A DNA stretch of 38,219 bases, from the NCBI GenBank assembly GCA_900767005.1, contig CAAFXL010000096.1, forward strand, positions 1 to 38,219, written 5' to 3'. Within the stretch, counting starts at the first letter, position 1; the number at the start of each line of letters is the position of its first letter. Shown here one piece after another: positions 31,281 through 38,219 of the stretch. The translations under genes were made by a program, and so were the position numbers. Origin of the DNA: an uncultured Ruminobacter sp. (GTDB lineage: Bacteria > Pseudomonadota > Gammaproteobacteria > Enterobacterales > Succinivibrionaceae). The notes beneath the pieces are model-generated. The model did not search any database, was not told where the DNA came from, and saw only the letters and a list, made by a program, of their open reading frames with translations.

Positions 31281-31886
31281 ATGCCAACAAAAAGAAATAA
31301 AGCTGGATATCAACAACCTTATGTTGGAAAAGGTCATGGCGATGAATCTGGAGAATATCGCGACAATGGATATGGTGGAAGTGCTCCTAGTGTAAATCAT
31401 GGTAGACAAAATGCACAAGTAACAAATAATTATTTAGATTATCAAACTAAACCAATTGAAAAAATGGGCAAAGAAAATCCGACTAACGAGGTATATGAAT
31501 TAAGAACTAATTATAAAAAGATTTTAAACAAATATATAACATATCCTGAGGGTACTTACGATTTATCAACTGGTAAAGAAATAACCTATAAGGATGGATA
31601 TCAAGTTTCCTTCCACCAAACTAGTGACAATTATAGTCAAGAAGAGTATAATAAAATTGTAGATGAATTAAAAACTATTTCTGGTTCAGGTGCTCATATT
31701 GGGGTTTTTGATGAAGAACCTGAAGTAAGTTTTCATTTTAATTCATTAGAAGAAGCTAAAAAAGTCATGAAGAAGTACAATCAACATTCTATATTTGACT
31801 GGAAAGCATATGCAACTGGTAGACCTAGTAAGGAATGGTATATTAAAAATGACAGTTTAGACAAATCTAAAAATAATGTATCATAA
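31281..31886 (+). CDS. Head-associated protein with shared QQP motif, possible packaged effector
   Basis: A 201-residue protein, 10 bases after the ferritin-like gene (TAGGAGGTTCC). The N-terminus AGYQQPYVGKGHGDESGEYR parallels GGHQQPIDEGGKYL there. A second domain (about 95-190) has GKEITYKDGYQVSFHQTSDN, then SFHFNSLEEAKKVMKKYNQH and SIFDWKAYA, a pattern I recall in phage proteins near head genes. The shared N-terminal motif could be a capsid-targeting tag. Function of the C-terminal domain unknown. Confidence 0.6.
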   Translation: MPTKRNKAGYQQPYVGKGHGDESGEYRDNGYGGSAPSVNHGRQNAQVTNNYLDYQTKPIEKMGKENPTNEVYELRTNYKKILNKYITYPEGTYDLSTGKEITYKDGYQVSFHQTSDNYSQEEYNKIVDELKTISGSGAHIGVFDEEPEVSFHFNSLEEAKKVMKKYNQHSIFDWKAYATGRPSKEWYIKNDSLDKSKNNVS

Positions 31887-31907
31887 AAGAAAGGAGAAAC
31901 AATAAAT

Positions 31908-32186
31908 ATGAACATGGAATTAATCAAAAAATATATAGATCAATATAATGAAGATTACAATTTATTTTATCTTGCTACTGGTGGGGATGGCAATCAAGAA
32001 AAATTAAATGAAAGAATTGAAAAAAATGAGGAGCCTTTACTTGAACAAATGACTGATGAAGAAATTCGTTATTTGTCAAAGAATCATGCCCATGGTATGG
32101 GTGAAAGGATGTATTATCACGCAATTTTAAAAAGAAGACAAGAGCAAAAATTGTCAAAAGAGAATAAAGTTGTTATTAGTAAATAA
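31908..32186 (+). CDS. Small acidic protein, unknown
   Basis: A 92-residue helical protein with AAAGGAGAAAC before the ATG. The central DEEIRYLSKNHAHGMGERMY is a recognisable local pattern, including His and a Gly-Met-Gly, but I cannot assign it. It is the last gene before a terminator. Confidence 0.55.
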   Translation: MNMELIKKYIDQYNEDYNLFYLATGGDGNQEKLNERIEKNEEPLLEQMTDEEIRYLSKNHAHGMGERMYYHAILKRRQEQKLSKENKVVISK

Positions 32187-32229
32187 TAATTAGAAATCAT
32201 AGACATTTAATGTACAGGCTATCACATAT

Positions 32230-32257
32230 AAAGCGGAAGTAAAAAATCCGCTTTTTA
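32230..32257 (+). terminator. Terminator before the connector genes
   Basis: Stem AAAGCGGA / TCCGCTTT with a 9-base loop and T run. Confidence 0.8.
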
Positions 32258-32279
32258 TTTTGGAAAGGAGAATAGAAAT

Positions 32280-32771
32280 ATGAAGTACAAAACCACTAAT
32301 TACAGTGATAGATTGATTTATGATAAAGGGACACATAGATTTAGTCTTGATGCAGAATGGGTTGAAGCAAATGTAAAAGATATCAATAGATATTCTACGG
32401 ATGTTCAATTACAAGAAGAATTAGACGCTCAAAGCGAATTGCTTTATGACTGGATATATTCAAGCATTCCTCTATCAAATATTAATTATGTTGAATATAT
32501 TCTAGCAAAAAATGAAGTTTGTATTAAACCAATTTATGAAGCGTTATATTTGATTCTTCTTTCAGATTTACAGGGGAATACAACTCAAGCAAGATTTTAT
32601 CTAGGTATTAACTTTAAATCTAATAATGCACTTGACAAAGAAACAATTAGAGCTTCTTTATTAACTGAAAATGTAAAGATGAAAATTGAAAATATTCCAG
32701 GTAATTTGCTCACTACTCGTTCTTTTGGAGTAATTTTGCCAAAAGATAGATACGAAAGGTGGGACTATTAA
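32280..32771 (+). CDS. Head-tail connector protein (adaptor, gp6/gp15-like)
   Basis: A 163-residue protein with TGGAAAGGAGAATAG before the ATG. Helical middle (NINYVEYILAKNEVCIKPIY) and mixed ends, at the position where head-completion adaptor proteins usually lie. The assignment rests on position and size. It ends with a TAATG overlap with the next gene, showing tight coupling. Confidence 0.6.
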   Translation: MKYKTTNYSDRLIYDKGTHRFSLDAEWVEANVKDINRYSTDVQLQEELDAQSELLYDWIYSSIPLSNINYVEYILAKNEVCIKPIYEALYLILLSDLQGNTTQARFYLGINFKSNNALDKETIRASLLTENVKMKIENIPGNLLTTRSFGVILPKDRYERWDY

Positions 32772-33130
32772 TGTTAAGAAATTTTTCACCGGATGATCAT
32801 GTTAATTGTGAGCTTATTTCAAGAAATATGAATAAAGAAGATTATTCAAATGAATTAAAGCCGTTTAAAGCAACAATTATTAAAGATATTGAACGTGTTA
32901 AATATGAAATTGTATCTGGTACTAACGCTAATAAAACAACATTACAATTGAAAGCGGATAATTGCCCTTATGAAATCAAACAAAATGACAAAATAAAAGT
33001 TTTTGGAATGGTCAAATTAGTGTCAGCTGTCGGAATTATCTTGTCAGATTTAGATATGTTAGTTAATTCAAAATACAATCATGAATACTTAATGAAAATT
33101 GCTCCAAAAATTATATTTTTAGGTGATTAA
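32771..33130 (+). CDS. Head-tail joining/stopper-like protein
   Basis: A 119-residue protein starting at MLRNFSPDD, overlapping the previous stop by one base. Beta-rich (FKATIIKDIERVKYEIVSG, then NDKIKVFGMVKLVSAVGIIL), as in small stopper proteins that close the connector. Role inferred from order: adaptor, stopper, gp10-like, terminator-like. Confidence 0.55.
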   Translation: MLRNFSPDDHVNCELISRNMNKEDYSNELKPFKATIIKDIERVKYEIVSGTNANKTTLQLKADNCPYEIKQNDKIKVFGMVKLVSAVGIILSDLDMLVNSKYNHEYLMKIAPKIIFLGD

Positions 33131-33131
33131 T

Positions 33132-33527
33132 ATGTATGAAGAAGAAGAGTTGCAATTACCTAGAGGGTTTAAAACTGAGATTGAATCATATGGAGCAATT
33201 AATTTTTTAACCGTTGCTGGAGAAGTATTTCAAAACATTATTACTGCTCCATTTTTCCCATTTAGAACAGGTAATTTAAAATGGAACGCGACTTCATTAT
33301 TAGTTTCAAACAATTCTTTTGCAATCGTTTTTAATCCTGACAAAGCATTTTATGTACATTTTCTTGAATATGGAACACGACCTCATTTAATTCCTAATGC
33401 TTTTGGTAGAGGGATAACAGTTTTACATCCAGGTTCACAAAAACACGTAGATTTCATTCAAAAAAAATCTGTGGATGTTGCAATTAATACACTTTTATAT
33501 ATAACAGGAGGAAAATTAATAAAATGA
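33132..33527 (+). CDS. HK97 gp10-like tail-component protein
   Basis: A 131-residue protein starting at MYEEEELQL after TAGGTGATTAAT. The hallmark FRTGNLKWNATSLLVSNNSF, then FNPDKAFYVHFLEYGTRPHL (about 45-90), is the typical gp10-like pattern of head-tail joining proteins. It ends in TGA overlapping the ATG of the next gene (ATGA). Confidence 0.8.
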   Translation: MYEEEELQLPRGFKTEIESYGAINFLTVAGEVFQNIITAPFFPFRTGNLKWNATSLLVSNNSFAIVFNPDKAFYVHFLEYGTRPHLIPNAFGRGITVLHPGSQKHVDFIQKKSVDVAINTLLYITGGKLIK

Positions 33528-34444
33528 ATAAAGAATCTATAATTAAGTTTGTTTCAAATTTATTAAATAATTATTTGAACGATAATTCTTATGGCATTGC
33601 TTTTAAAACTTTCAATTTTATAAGCTCGTTAGATACACAATATGAAGTAAATTATGGAAAAAAACAAATAGAACATTTTTATCCTGTTTTAATGGGGAAT
33701 TTTACTGGAGATTATATCCCTTTAAAGTTAAATGCTTTTGATTGCACACTACCAATTCAAATTATTTATAATTCTTATGATTTTGATAAAATTGTTAATA
33801 TTTTTAACGAATTTAAAACAAAAATTTTGGGTGAAGTAATAAATCAAGACAATTTATCTTTAGTTGCTTCAATCACTCTTCCATCGCATTCAAGAGCAGT
33901 TAGTCATGATGATTTAGCGGTTATTAAATCTAATTTTGAGTTTGCAACCGAACAAGAAAATATTTCAATTTTAGATTTTACATTATCAATTTACTGCGGA
34001 GATAAAAATAAATTTGTCTTTGGTAATAATACTAAGTATTTTATTTTATACGATGATGAAAATGAGAAAGAACAAGAAGAAGAAATCATTAAGATTAATT
34101 CAGAATTTACTTCTCTTGTAAAATTAAATCCATTTCAATTGATGTCAGGTGAAACTGTTGAAACAGTTGGAGAAAACAATTCAAAATCAAATACTTTTAC
34201 ATTTTTTGATAATGATTCCTATATTGCAAATAAGTTGATTTATATTGCTGAAACTGGTCAAATTCAAAACTATAAATTAAAGATTAAAAAGCAATATCTT
34301 AATAATGATGGAACTTTACGAACTATTAATAATAAATCTTTAGAATTTGTTGATTATTACAATATTCTATCTTTTGACCATACCGAACCAATAGGAGAAT
34401 TTTCTCAAATAGTTTTAGCATTATCAAAAGCAATTACATTTTAA
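33524..34444 (+). CDS. Tail-terminator-like protein, possibly fused to a tube-type domain
   Basis: A 306-residue protein, about twice the usual terminator length. The N-terminal 155 residues (LDTQYEVNYGKKQIEHFYPV; PLKLNAFDCTLPIQIIYNSY) suit a terminator at this position. The C-terminal 130 residues are beta-rich and separate (SNTFTFFDNDSYIANKLIYI, LKIKKQYLNNDGTLRTINNK), and could be a tube-like domain, since no separate tube gene follows. The fusion idea is inference from length and missing neighbours. Confidence 0.55.
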   Translation: MNKESIIKFVSNLLNNYLNDNSYGIAFKTFNFISSLDTQYEVNYGKKQIEHFYPVLMGNFTGDYIPLKLNAFDCTLPIQIIYNSYDFDKIVNIFNEFKTKILGEVINQDNLSLVASITLPSHSRAVSHDDLAVIKSNFEFATEQENISILDFTLSIYCGDKNKFVFGNNTKYFILYDDENEKEQEEEIIKINSEFTSLVKLNPFQLMSGETVETVGENNSKSNTFTFFDNDSYIANKLIYIAETGQIQNYKLKIKKQYLNNDGTLRTINNKSLEFVDYYNILSFDHTEPIGEFSQIVLALSKAITF

Positions 34445-34456
34445 GGAGGTGTAACT

Positions 34457-34930
34457 ATGTACGACCAAATTAGAGGTAGGCACCACGTAATTGAAGTAGT
34501 GCTTAAATCTGTTAATCAAGATACTAGTACTACAACTACTCAATCTCAAACTAACCCAGTAAATAATAAAAGTGTATCTACAAAAGTTAATATTAAACTT
34601 GGGAAATTTGCTGGTAAACTTTATTTAGCAAAATTGGCAATAAATACCGCAAAAACATTGGTGGTTGAAATGCCTTTATCAACGCTTCAAAGAGTAGGCT
34701 CTTATACTGGAAATGATATTGCACAAACTGATATTAATAATACCTTAGATACAATTCAATCTGGCATATCTTTCGCAAAAGGAATGATTACTAATCCAGT
34801 TGGCACTGCGTGGAATGCGATTCTCAAAAGACAAGATTATTTATTATCTGTACAAAAACAAAATGATTCAATTGATTATTTAAAGAAAACATTACTTTTA
34901 AATGTTAATAAAGGTGGTACAAAACTATGA
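34457..34930 (+). CDS. Small tail/internal virion protein in place of tape measure
   Basis: A 157-residue protein with AAGGAGGTGTAACT before the ATG. N-terminal Thr/Ser/Asn-rich part, central hydrophobic segment (KFAGKLYLAKLAINTAKTLV), then a helical C-terminus with GISFAKGMITNPVGTAWNAI, followed by LKRQDYLLSVQKQN. It sits where tube and tape-measure genes lie in long-tailed phages but is far too short for a tape measure. It could be a plug or a short internal tail protein. Overlaps the hub gene (ATGA). Confidence 0.5.
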   Translation: MYDQIRGRHHVIEVVLKSVNQDTSTTTTQSQTNPVNNKSVSTKVNIKLGKFAGKLYLAKLAINTAKTLVVEMPLSTLQRVGSYTGNDIAQTDINNTLDTIQSGISFAKGMITNPVGTAWNAILKRQDYLLSVQKQNDSIDYLKKTLLLNVNKGGTKL

Positions 34931-37908
34931 ACAATGTCGCTTTAATATTTTCAGATAATATTTATACAACAATTGCACAGGGTTTTTCATTCACTGAAAG
35001 AAAAGATGAAGATTATTATTCAGCTTCTTTGACATTATATCTTAGAGATCAAGAGAAAAGCTTTCAAGCAGGTACTGACTGCGTTTTAAGAATCAACAAT
35101 GAAAGAATCAATTTTACTGTTGAAAGTGATAGTGTCACTATTGTGGCTAGGAATCCAATAATGTATGCTCACGCTTTGGAACTAAAAGAAAGAACTATCA
35201 AATTATCAAAATACATTAATGATAATGTTTACTTTTCTAATCAAGACCAATCTAAAAGAACTTTGAGAAATTACACCGATAGATTAAAAAATATTTATCC
35301 TTTGGAAAAGAAAAATTTATTAGAATCGACTAGAATTTTAAAATTTGATGAAAATAATGAAATAATGGATACAATTCTACCAGAAATGAAATTGTCTAAT
35401 GGCACATTATTTGACCAAATTAATACAATCTATACTTATATTGATAGTTTTCCTCGATGGAAAGATACTATTACAGCTGATGTCTTTAATACAAGAAGAA
35501 ATTTAATTACTAAACAAGATAATTTGATTCAATACTCAAATAGTTTTAATTTAGATAGTGCAATATCACAATTGCATCAATATCAAACTGCTGCACTTCC
35601 TTCGATTGAAAATGTTTCACCAAGCGATTATGGATTTATTACTTCAAGAAGTGAAAGTGTTAATTTTAGCACTGACTCTGCTACTTTAACAACTGATTTC
35701 CCAATTGAAAAAATCTTAAAAGTAGAAGTTTATTTGCCTGTAAATAGAAATGATGCATTAAATTATAGTGTCAATATTTATAAGTTAGAAAACGAAAACT
35801 ATTATATGTATAACATTAATTATGCTGACACCACAAATGAGATAGCGCCGTTATCAATTAATAATGTCTATCCTGCAATTAATAACGCATATAATATTAA
35901 ATGTATTAAATCTGATAATAATTTCAATTTCTCATCATATTTTATGACACTAGACATTACATCATCGGTAATGTTAAAAGATAAATGGAGCACGCTTAAT
36001 TTAAGCGCTGACCCATTTCAAAAAGAAGATTATAGAAATAATACTCTTTATTATGAAGTTGGCTCAAACAAAATTTATGGATTAGATAATACTAGGTCAT
36101 ATACCAATGGTGTATTTACAAAAACTTATTATTTAATTGATGAATTGATTAATAAATATAATAACACAATTGACCCTGAAGTTTATTTAGTCAATAAAAC
36201 AAGTGAACAAGATGATTTAAAATATGGCTTTAACGTTTCAAATAACTATTCATTTGATTCAGGGATTGCTATTGACTTAACTAATGTAATGTTTAGAATT
36301 ACATATATTCCTCAAATAAATCCACATGTAAAACTTGCAAAAAATAATAAACGATATGATATGGTTACCGTTCAATCGACCGATAAAATTGAATTAGTCA
36401 AACAAGGGAAAGCATTAAATTCATTATTAAAAAGGTTAAATCATCCACTAAACGTAAAAAATAGAATTTTTAGAAGCTTTGATGATGTCAACCATGTTGG
36501 TGATTATTTAGAAGATAATTATATCATTACTGCAATACAACATTTTATTTATAACGATTATGTAATGTCGGTTGAAGAATATTCCAAAAACTTTAATAGA
36601 ACAAATAATTATGCTGGAATTGACCAAAAAACAAGAACATACAATGTAATCATCGATGATTATTGCAATCGTGATTTAAACTATGCTGAATATATTATAA
36701 TTGCTAAAAGAAAATATATTGATAATAATGGTGGAAGCAATTATTTTGACAATATATATGGAAAATCATTGTTGCTATCATCGTTTAACAACAAGCAATA
36801 TGATTTCACAATTCAGGGTGTAGAAATAAAAACTTATGATTCAAGTGGCAATTCATTAATAAGCGGATATAGTGAAGAAGAAAATAAAAGTTTATTCTTA
36901 CCAATAGTAAAAAGCGAGTTTTCTAACTCGTTTTTATTTTATTTCAAATTTGCTGATATCACTAATGCAGGCGATCAAAAAATTAAAGAACCAGATAGCA
37001 CTTATAAAACAATGAATCCGGTCATTTACACTGATGATAATGGAGAAGTTTATTCAATAGCGTTTTCTTTCATCGCTGTTAATCCAAATGTTGAATATGA
37101 ATATGTTGAGAAGATACCAAAACAATATATGACAACATTCAAAGATACAAGCGTTTATTATGGCTATAATGAAGATGAATTTTCGAATGAATATTCAGGA
37201 GAAAAGTATTATTTAACTCCTGATGGCTTATATCTCAAAACAATGTGTAAAATCAAAGACCTTTATGTTGATAAAGATTATGGGTACTTTGAAACAAATA
37301 TAAAAGTAAGTGAAACTGATTTATTAAATAATTCTTTGCTCCCAGTAAACGATACAAGCGTTATTAAATATTTGCCAAATTCTAAGAAATATGATTATTA
37401 TCCTGAATTTATAGATAATTCATCTAATAGTTATAATCACATCTCAAATGAATGTGATTTTAATACATCTTTGGTTGTTTTAAAAGATTCTCAAGAGATT
37501 TTATCATTGACATATCAATTACAAATGATTGCTGATGGAATAGATATAATAATTGGCGATTTCTTCATAAAATACAACCATTTGATAAATACTCAAACAC
37601 CTTTGTATTACTTGTATTATGGCGGTGCAAAATATTCTGTTTCTGATACAAAAATGGTTCACGGAATCAAAGAAGAAATAGATGGTGTAAAAATGTATAA
37701 ATATGAAATCGATTATGAAAATTGCTCGATTACATTTACAAAGCAACTAGCAAATAAATTACCATCCACTTTTGCTTTTGCTGATGAAAATAAAAACTTG
37801 ATTTTAGCAATAAATCTAAGTGAAGCGGAACAAAATCAAGATTCAATTACTATTTATTTCAATTTTTTAAATAAGATACCTCAAGAGGTTATAGAGAAAG
37901 GAGAATAA
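34927..37908 (+). CDS. Tail hub/baseplate protein
   Basis: A 993-residue protein, the largest here. The N-terminal 170 residues follow the tail-hub pattern: YSASLTLYLRDQEKSFQAG; FTVESDSVTIVARNPIMYAH; LELKERTIKLSKYI; LFDQINTIYTYIDSFPR. These match the 'P-x-x-Y-x-H-x-L-E-L' and 'L-F-D-x-I-N-T-I' elements of gp27/Tal-like hubs. The rest is a series of beta-rich domains. No endopeptidase, lysozyme or amidase motif is seen, although hubs often carry one. It closes the tail tip and would contact the cell envelope. Confidence 0.75.
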   Translation: MNNVALIFSDNIYTTIAQGFSFTERKDEDYYSASLTLYLRDQEKSFQAGTDCVLRINNERINFTVESDSVTIVARNPIMYAHALELKERTIKLSKYINDNVYFSNQDQSKRTLRNYTDRLKNIYPLEKKNLLESTRILKFDENNEIMDTILPEMKLSNGTLFDQINTIYTYIDSFPRWKDTITADVFNTRRNLITKQDNLIQYSNSFNLDSAISQLHQYQTAALPSIENVSPSDYGFITSRSESVNFSTDSATLTTDFPIEKILKVEVYLPVNRNDALNYSVNIYKLENENYYMYNINYADTTNEIAPLSINNVYPAINNAYNIKCIKSDNNFNFSSYFMTLDITSSVMLKDKWSTLNLSADPFQKEDYRNNTLYYEVGSNKIYGLDNTRSYTNGVFTKTYYLIDELINKYNNTIDPEVYLVNKTSEQDDLKYGFNVSNNYSFDSGIAIDLTNVMFRITYIPQINPHVKLAKNNKRYDMVTVQSTDKIELVKQGKALNSLLKRLNHPLNVKNRIFRSFDDVNHVGDYLEDNYIITAIQHFIYNDYVMSVEEYSKNFNRTNNYAGIDQKTRTYNVIIDDYCNRDLNYAEYIIIAKRKYIDNNGGSNYFDNIYGKSLLLSSFNNKQYDFTIQGVEIKTYDSSGNSLISGYSEEENKSLFLPIVKSEFSNSFLFYFKFADITNAGDQKIKEPDSTYKTMNPVIYTDDNGEVYSIAFSFIAVNPNVEYEYVEKIPKQYMTTFKDTSVYYGYNEDEFSNEYSGEKYYLTPDGLYLKTMCKIKDLYVDKDYGYFETNIKVSETDLLNNSLLPVNDTSVIKYLPNSKKYDYYPEFIDNSSNSYNHISNECDFNTSLVVLKDSQEILSLTYQLQMIADGIDIIIGDFFIKYNHLINTQTPLYYLYYGGAKYSVSDTKMVHGIKEEIDGVKMYKYEIDYENCSITFTKQLANKLPSTFAFADENKNLILAINLSEAEQNQDSITIYFNFLNKIPQEVIEKGE

Positions 37909-37910
37909 CA

Positions 37911-38201
37911 ATGAATTATGCTTTAATTAAAAGATTTGAAAAAAAATTCAACGAAAACTTACATGTTACTAATGGTGTTAATATTGGTACTTTATCACAA
38001 TCCGATAATAATTCTTCTATCCTTACAGTATATGTTCCAGGTATTGAAGAAGAAAACGACACTTGTTATATGTCTGTGGTATTGCCTGCAAGATATATTA
38101 CTCAAATTAATATTCCTAAAACATTAAATCAAACTTTCGAATTTGCTTATACAGAAAATAATCTTGATTATTACAAAGCAGAATTCAAATTGGATTCTCG
38201 A
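37911..38201 (+). CDS. Baseplate/tail protein, N-terminal part (cut by contig end)
   Basis: The start ATG follows GAAAGGAGAATAAC, only two bases after the hub gene stop. It encodes MNYALIKRFEKKF and continues in frame through the 28-base repeat into base 2 of the window, giving 88 + 355 = 443 residues. The N-terminal region looks like a small beta-rich domain, as in baseplate proteins that attach fibres (inference). Codons after 38201 are adapter sequence and not part of the gene. The gene is intact in the circular genome; the break is only where the assembly was opened. Confidence 0.85.
38174..38201. repeat. Terminal direct repeat marking circular closure (copy of bases 1-28)
   Basis: Bases 38174-38201 are identical to bases 1-28 and then diverge. 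Such an end overlap is what an assembler leaves on a circular or circularly permuted genome. Removing one copy and the adapter gives a unit of about 38,173 bp. The reading frame across the join is preserved, which supports true adjacency. Confidence 0.9.
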
Positions 38202-38219
38202 GATCGGAAGAGCGTCGTG
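38201..38219. other. Illumina TruSeq adapter remnant (artefact)
   Basis: The last 19 bases read AGATCGGAAGAGCGTCGTG, the start of the standard Illumina TruSeq read-through adapter. It is not biological sequence; its first A may equally belong to the repeat. Confidence 0.97.

Noticed and set aside
37936..38127. A frame of 63 codons at the right end
   Set aside because: It is in another frame inside the true gene starting at 37911, which has a strong ribosome site and continues across the circular join.
1..38173. TGA recoded as Trp (Mycoplasma-type code)
   Set aside because: Long genes run without in-frame TGA, Trp uses TGG throughout, and several genes end in TGA at tight overlaps.

Overview
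The window is one AT-rich temperate tailed phage (Caudoviricetes-type dsDNA phage), complete or nearly so. The first 28 bases recur at 38174-38201, and the last 19 bases are Illumina TruSeq adapter sequence. Joining the repeat closes a circle of about 38,173 bp and restores one gene that runs across the join. All genes fit the standard bacterial code: Trp is TGG throughout despite the low GC, and TAA, TAG and TGA all end genes. The protein types resemble those of phages from uncultured low-GC Firmicutes/Mollicutes-like gut bacteria. The attP core matches the 3' end of a bacterial tRNA-Glu. I found no endolysin, so a host without a peptidoglycan wall that keeps TGA as stop (Acholeplasma/Anaeroplasma/RF39-like) is a plausible but unproven guess.

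Layout. (1) Lysogeny operon, plus strand, 21484-23470: HTH repressor, ImmA/IrrE-like metallopeptidase, tyrosine integrase. (2) Early operon, minus strand, 21151 down to 10015: small accessory genes, a Cro-like HTH, HTH/replication-type proteins, a RecB/Cas4-type nuclease, a single-strand annealing protein, a replisome-organiser-like protein, a DNA methyltransferase, a PP-loop (PAPS-reductase-like) protein, a chain of small overlapping genes, an excisionase-like HTH and a sigma/ArpU-like regulator. It is read from a near-consensus promoter at 21363-21391 that carries two repeated operator-like boxes. (3) attP at 9768-10003, about 12.4 kb from the integrase gene. (4) Late operon, plus strand, from 23671 through the join to 9708: terminase small and large subunits, portal, minor capsid, scaffold, major capsid, ferritin-like and other head-associated proteins, head-tail connectors, a very short tail module, tail hub, baseplate protein, two fibres with helper proteins, a block of membrane proteins, and a set of small virion-type proteins.

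How it works together. Repressor and ImmA-like protease would control the divergent early promoter. Early proteins would handle replication, recombination and modification. The regulator at the end of the early operon may switch on the late genes, whose likely promoter sits upstream of a strong terminator. Most notable are the missing tape measure, tube and lysin genes, the membrane-protein block, the separation of attP from int, and a repeated pattern in which the C-terminal codons of one early gene contain the ribosome-binding site and start of the next.
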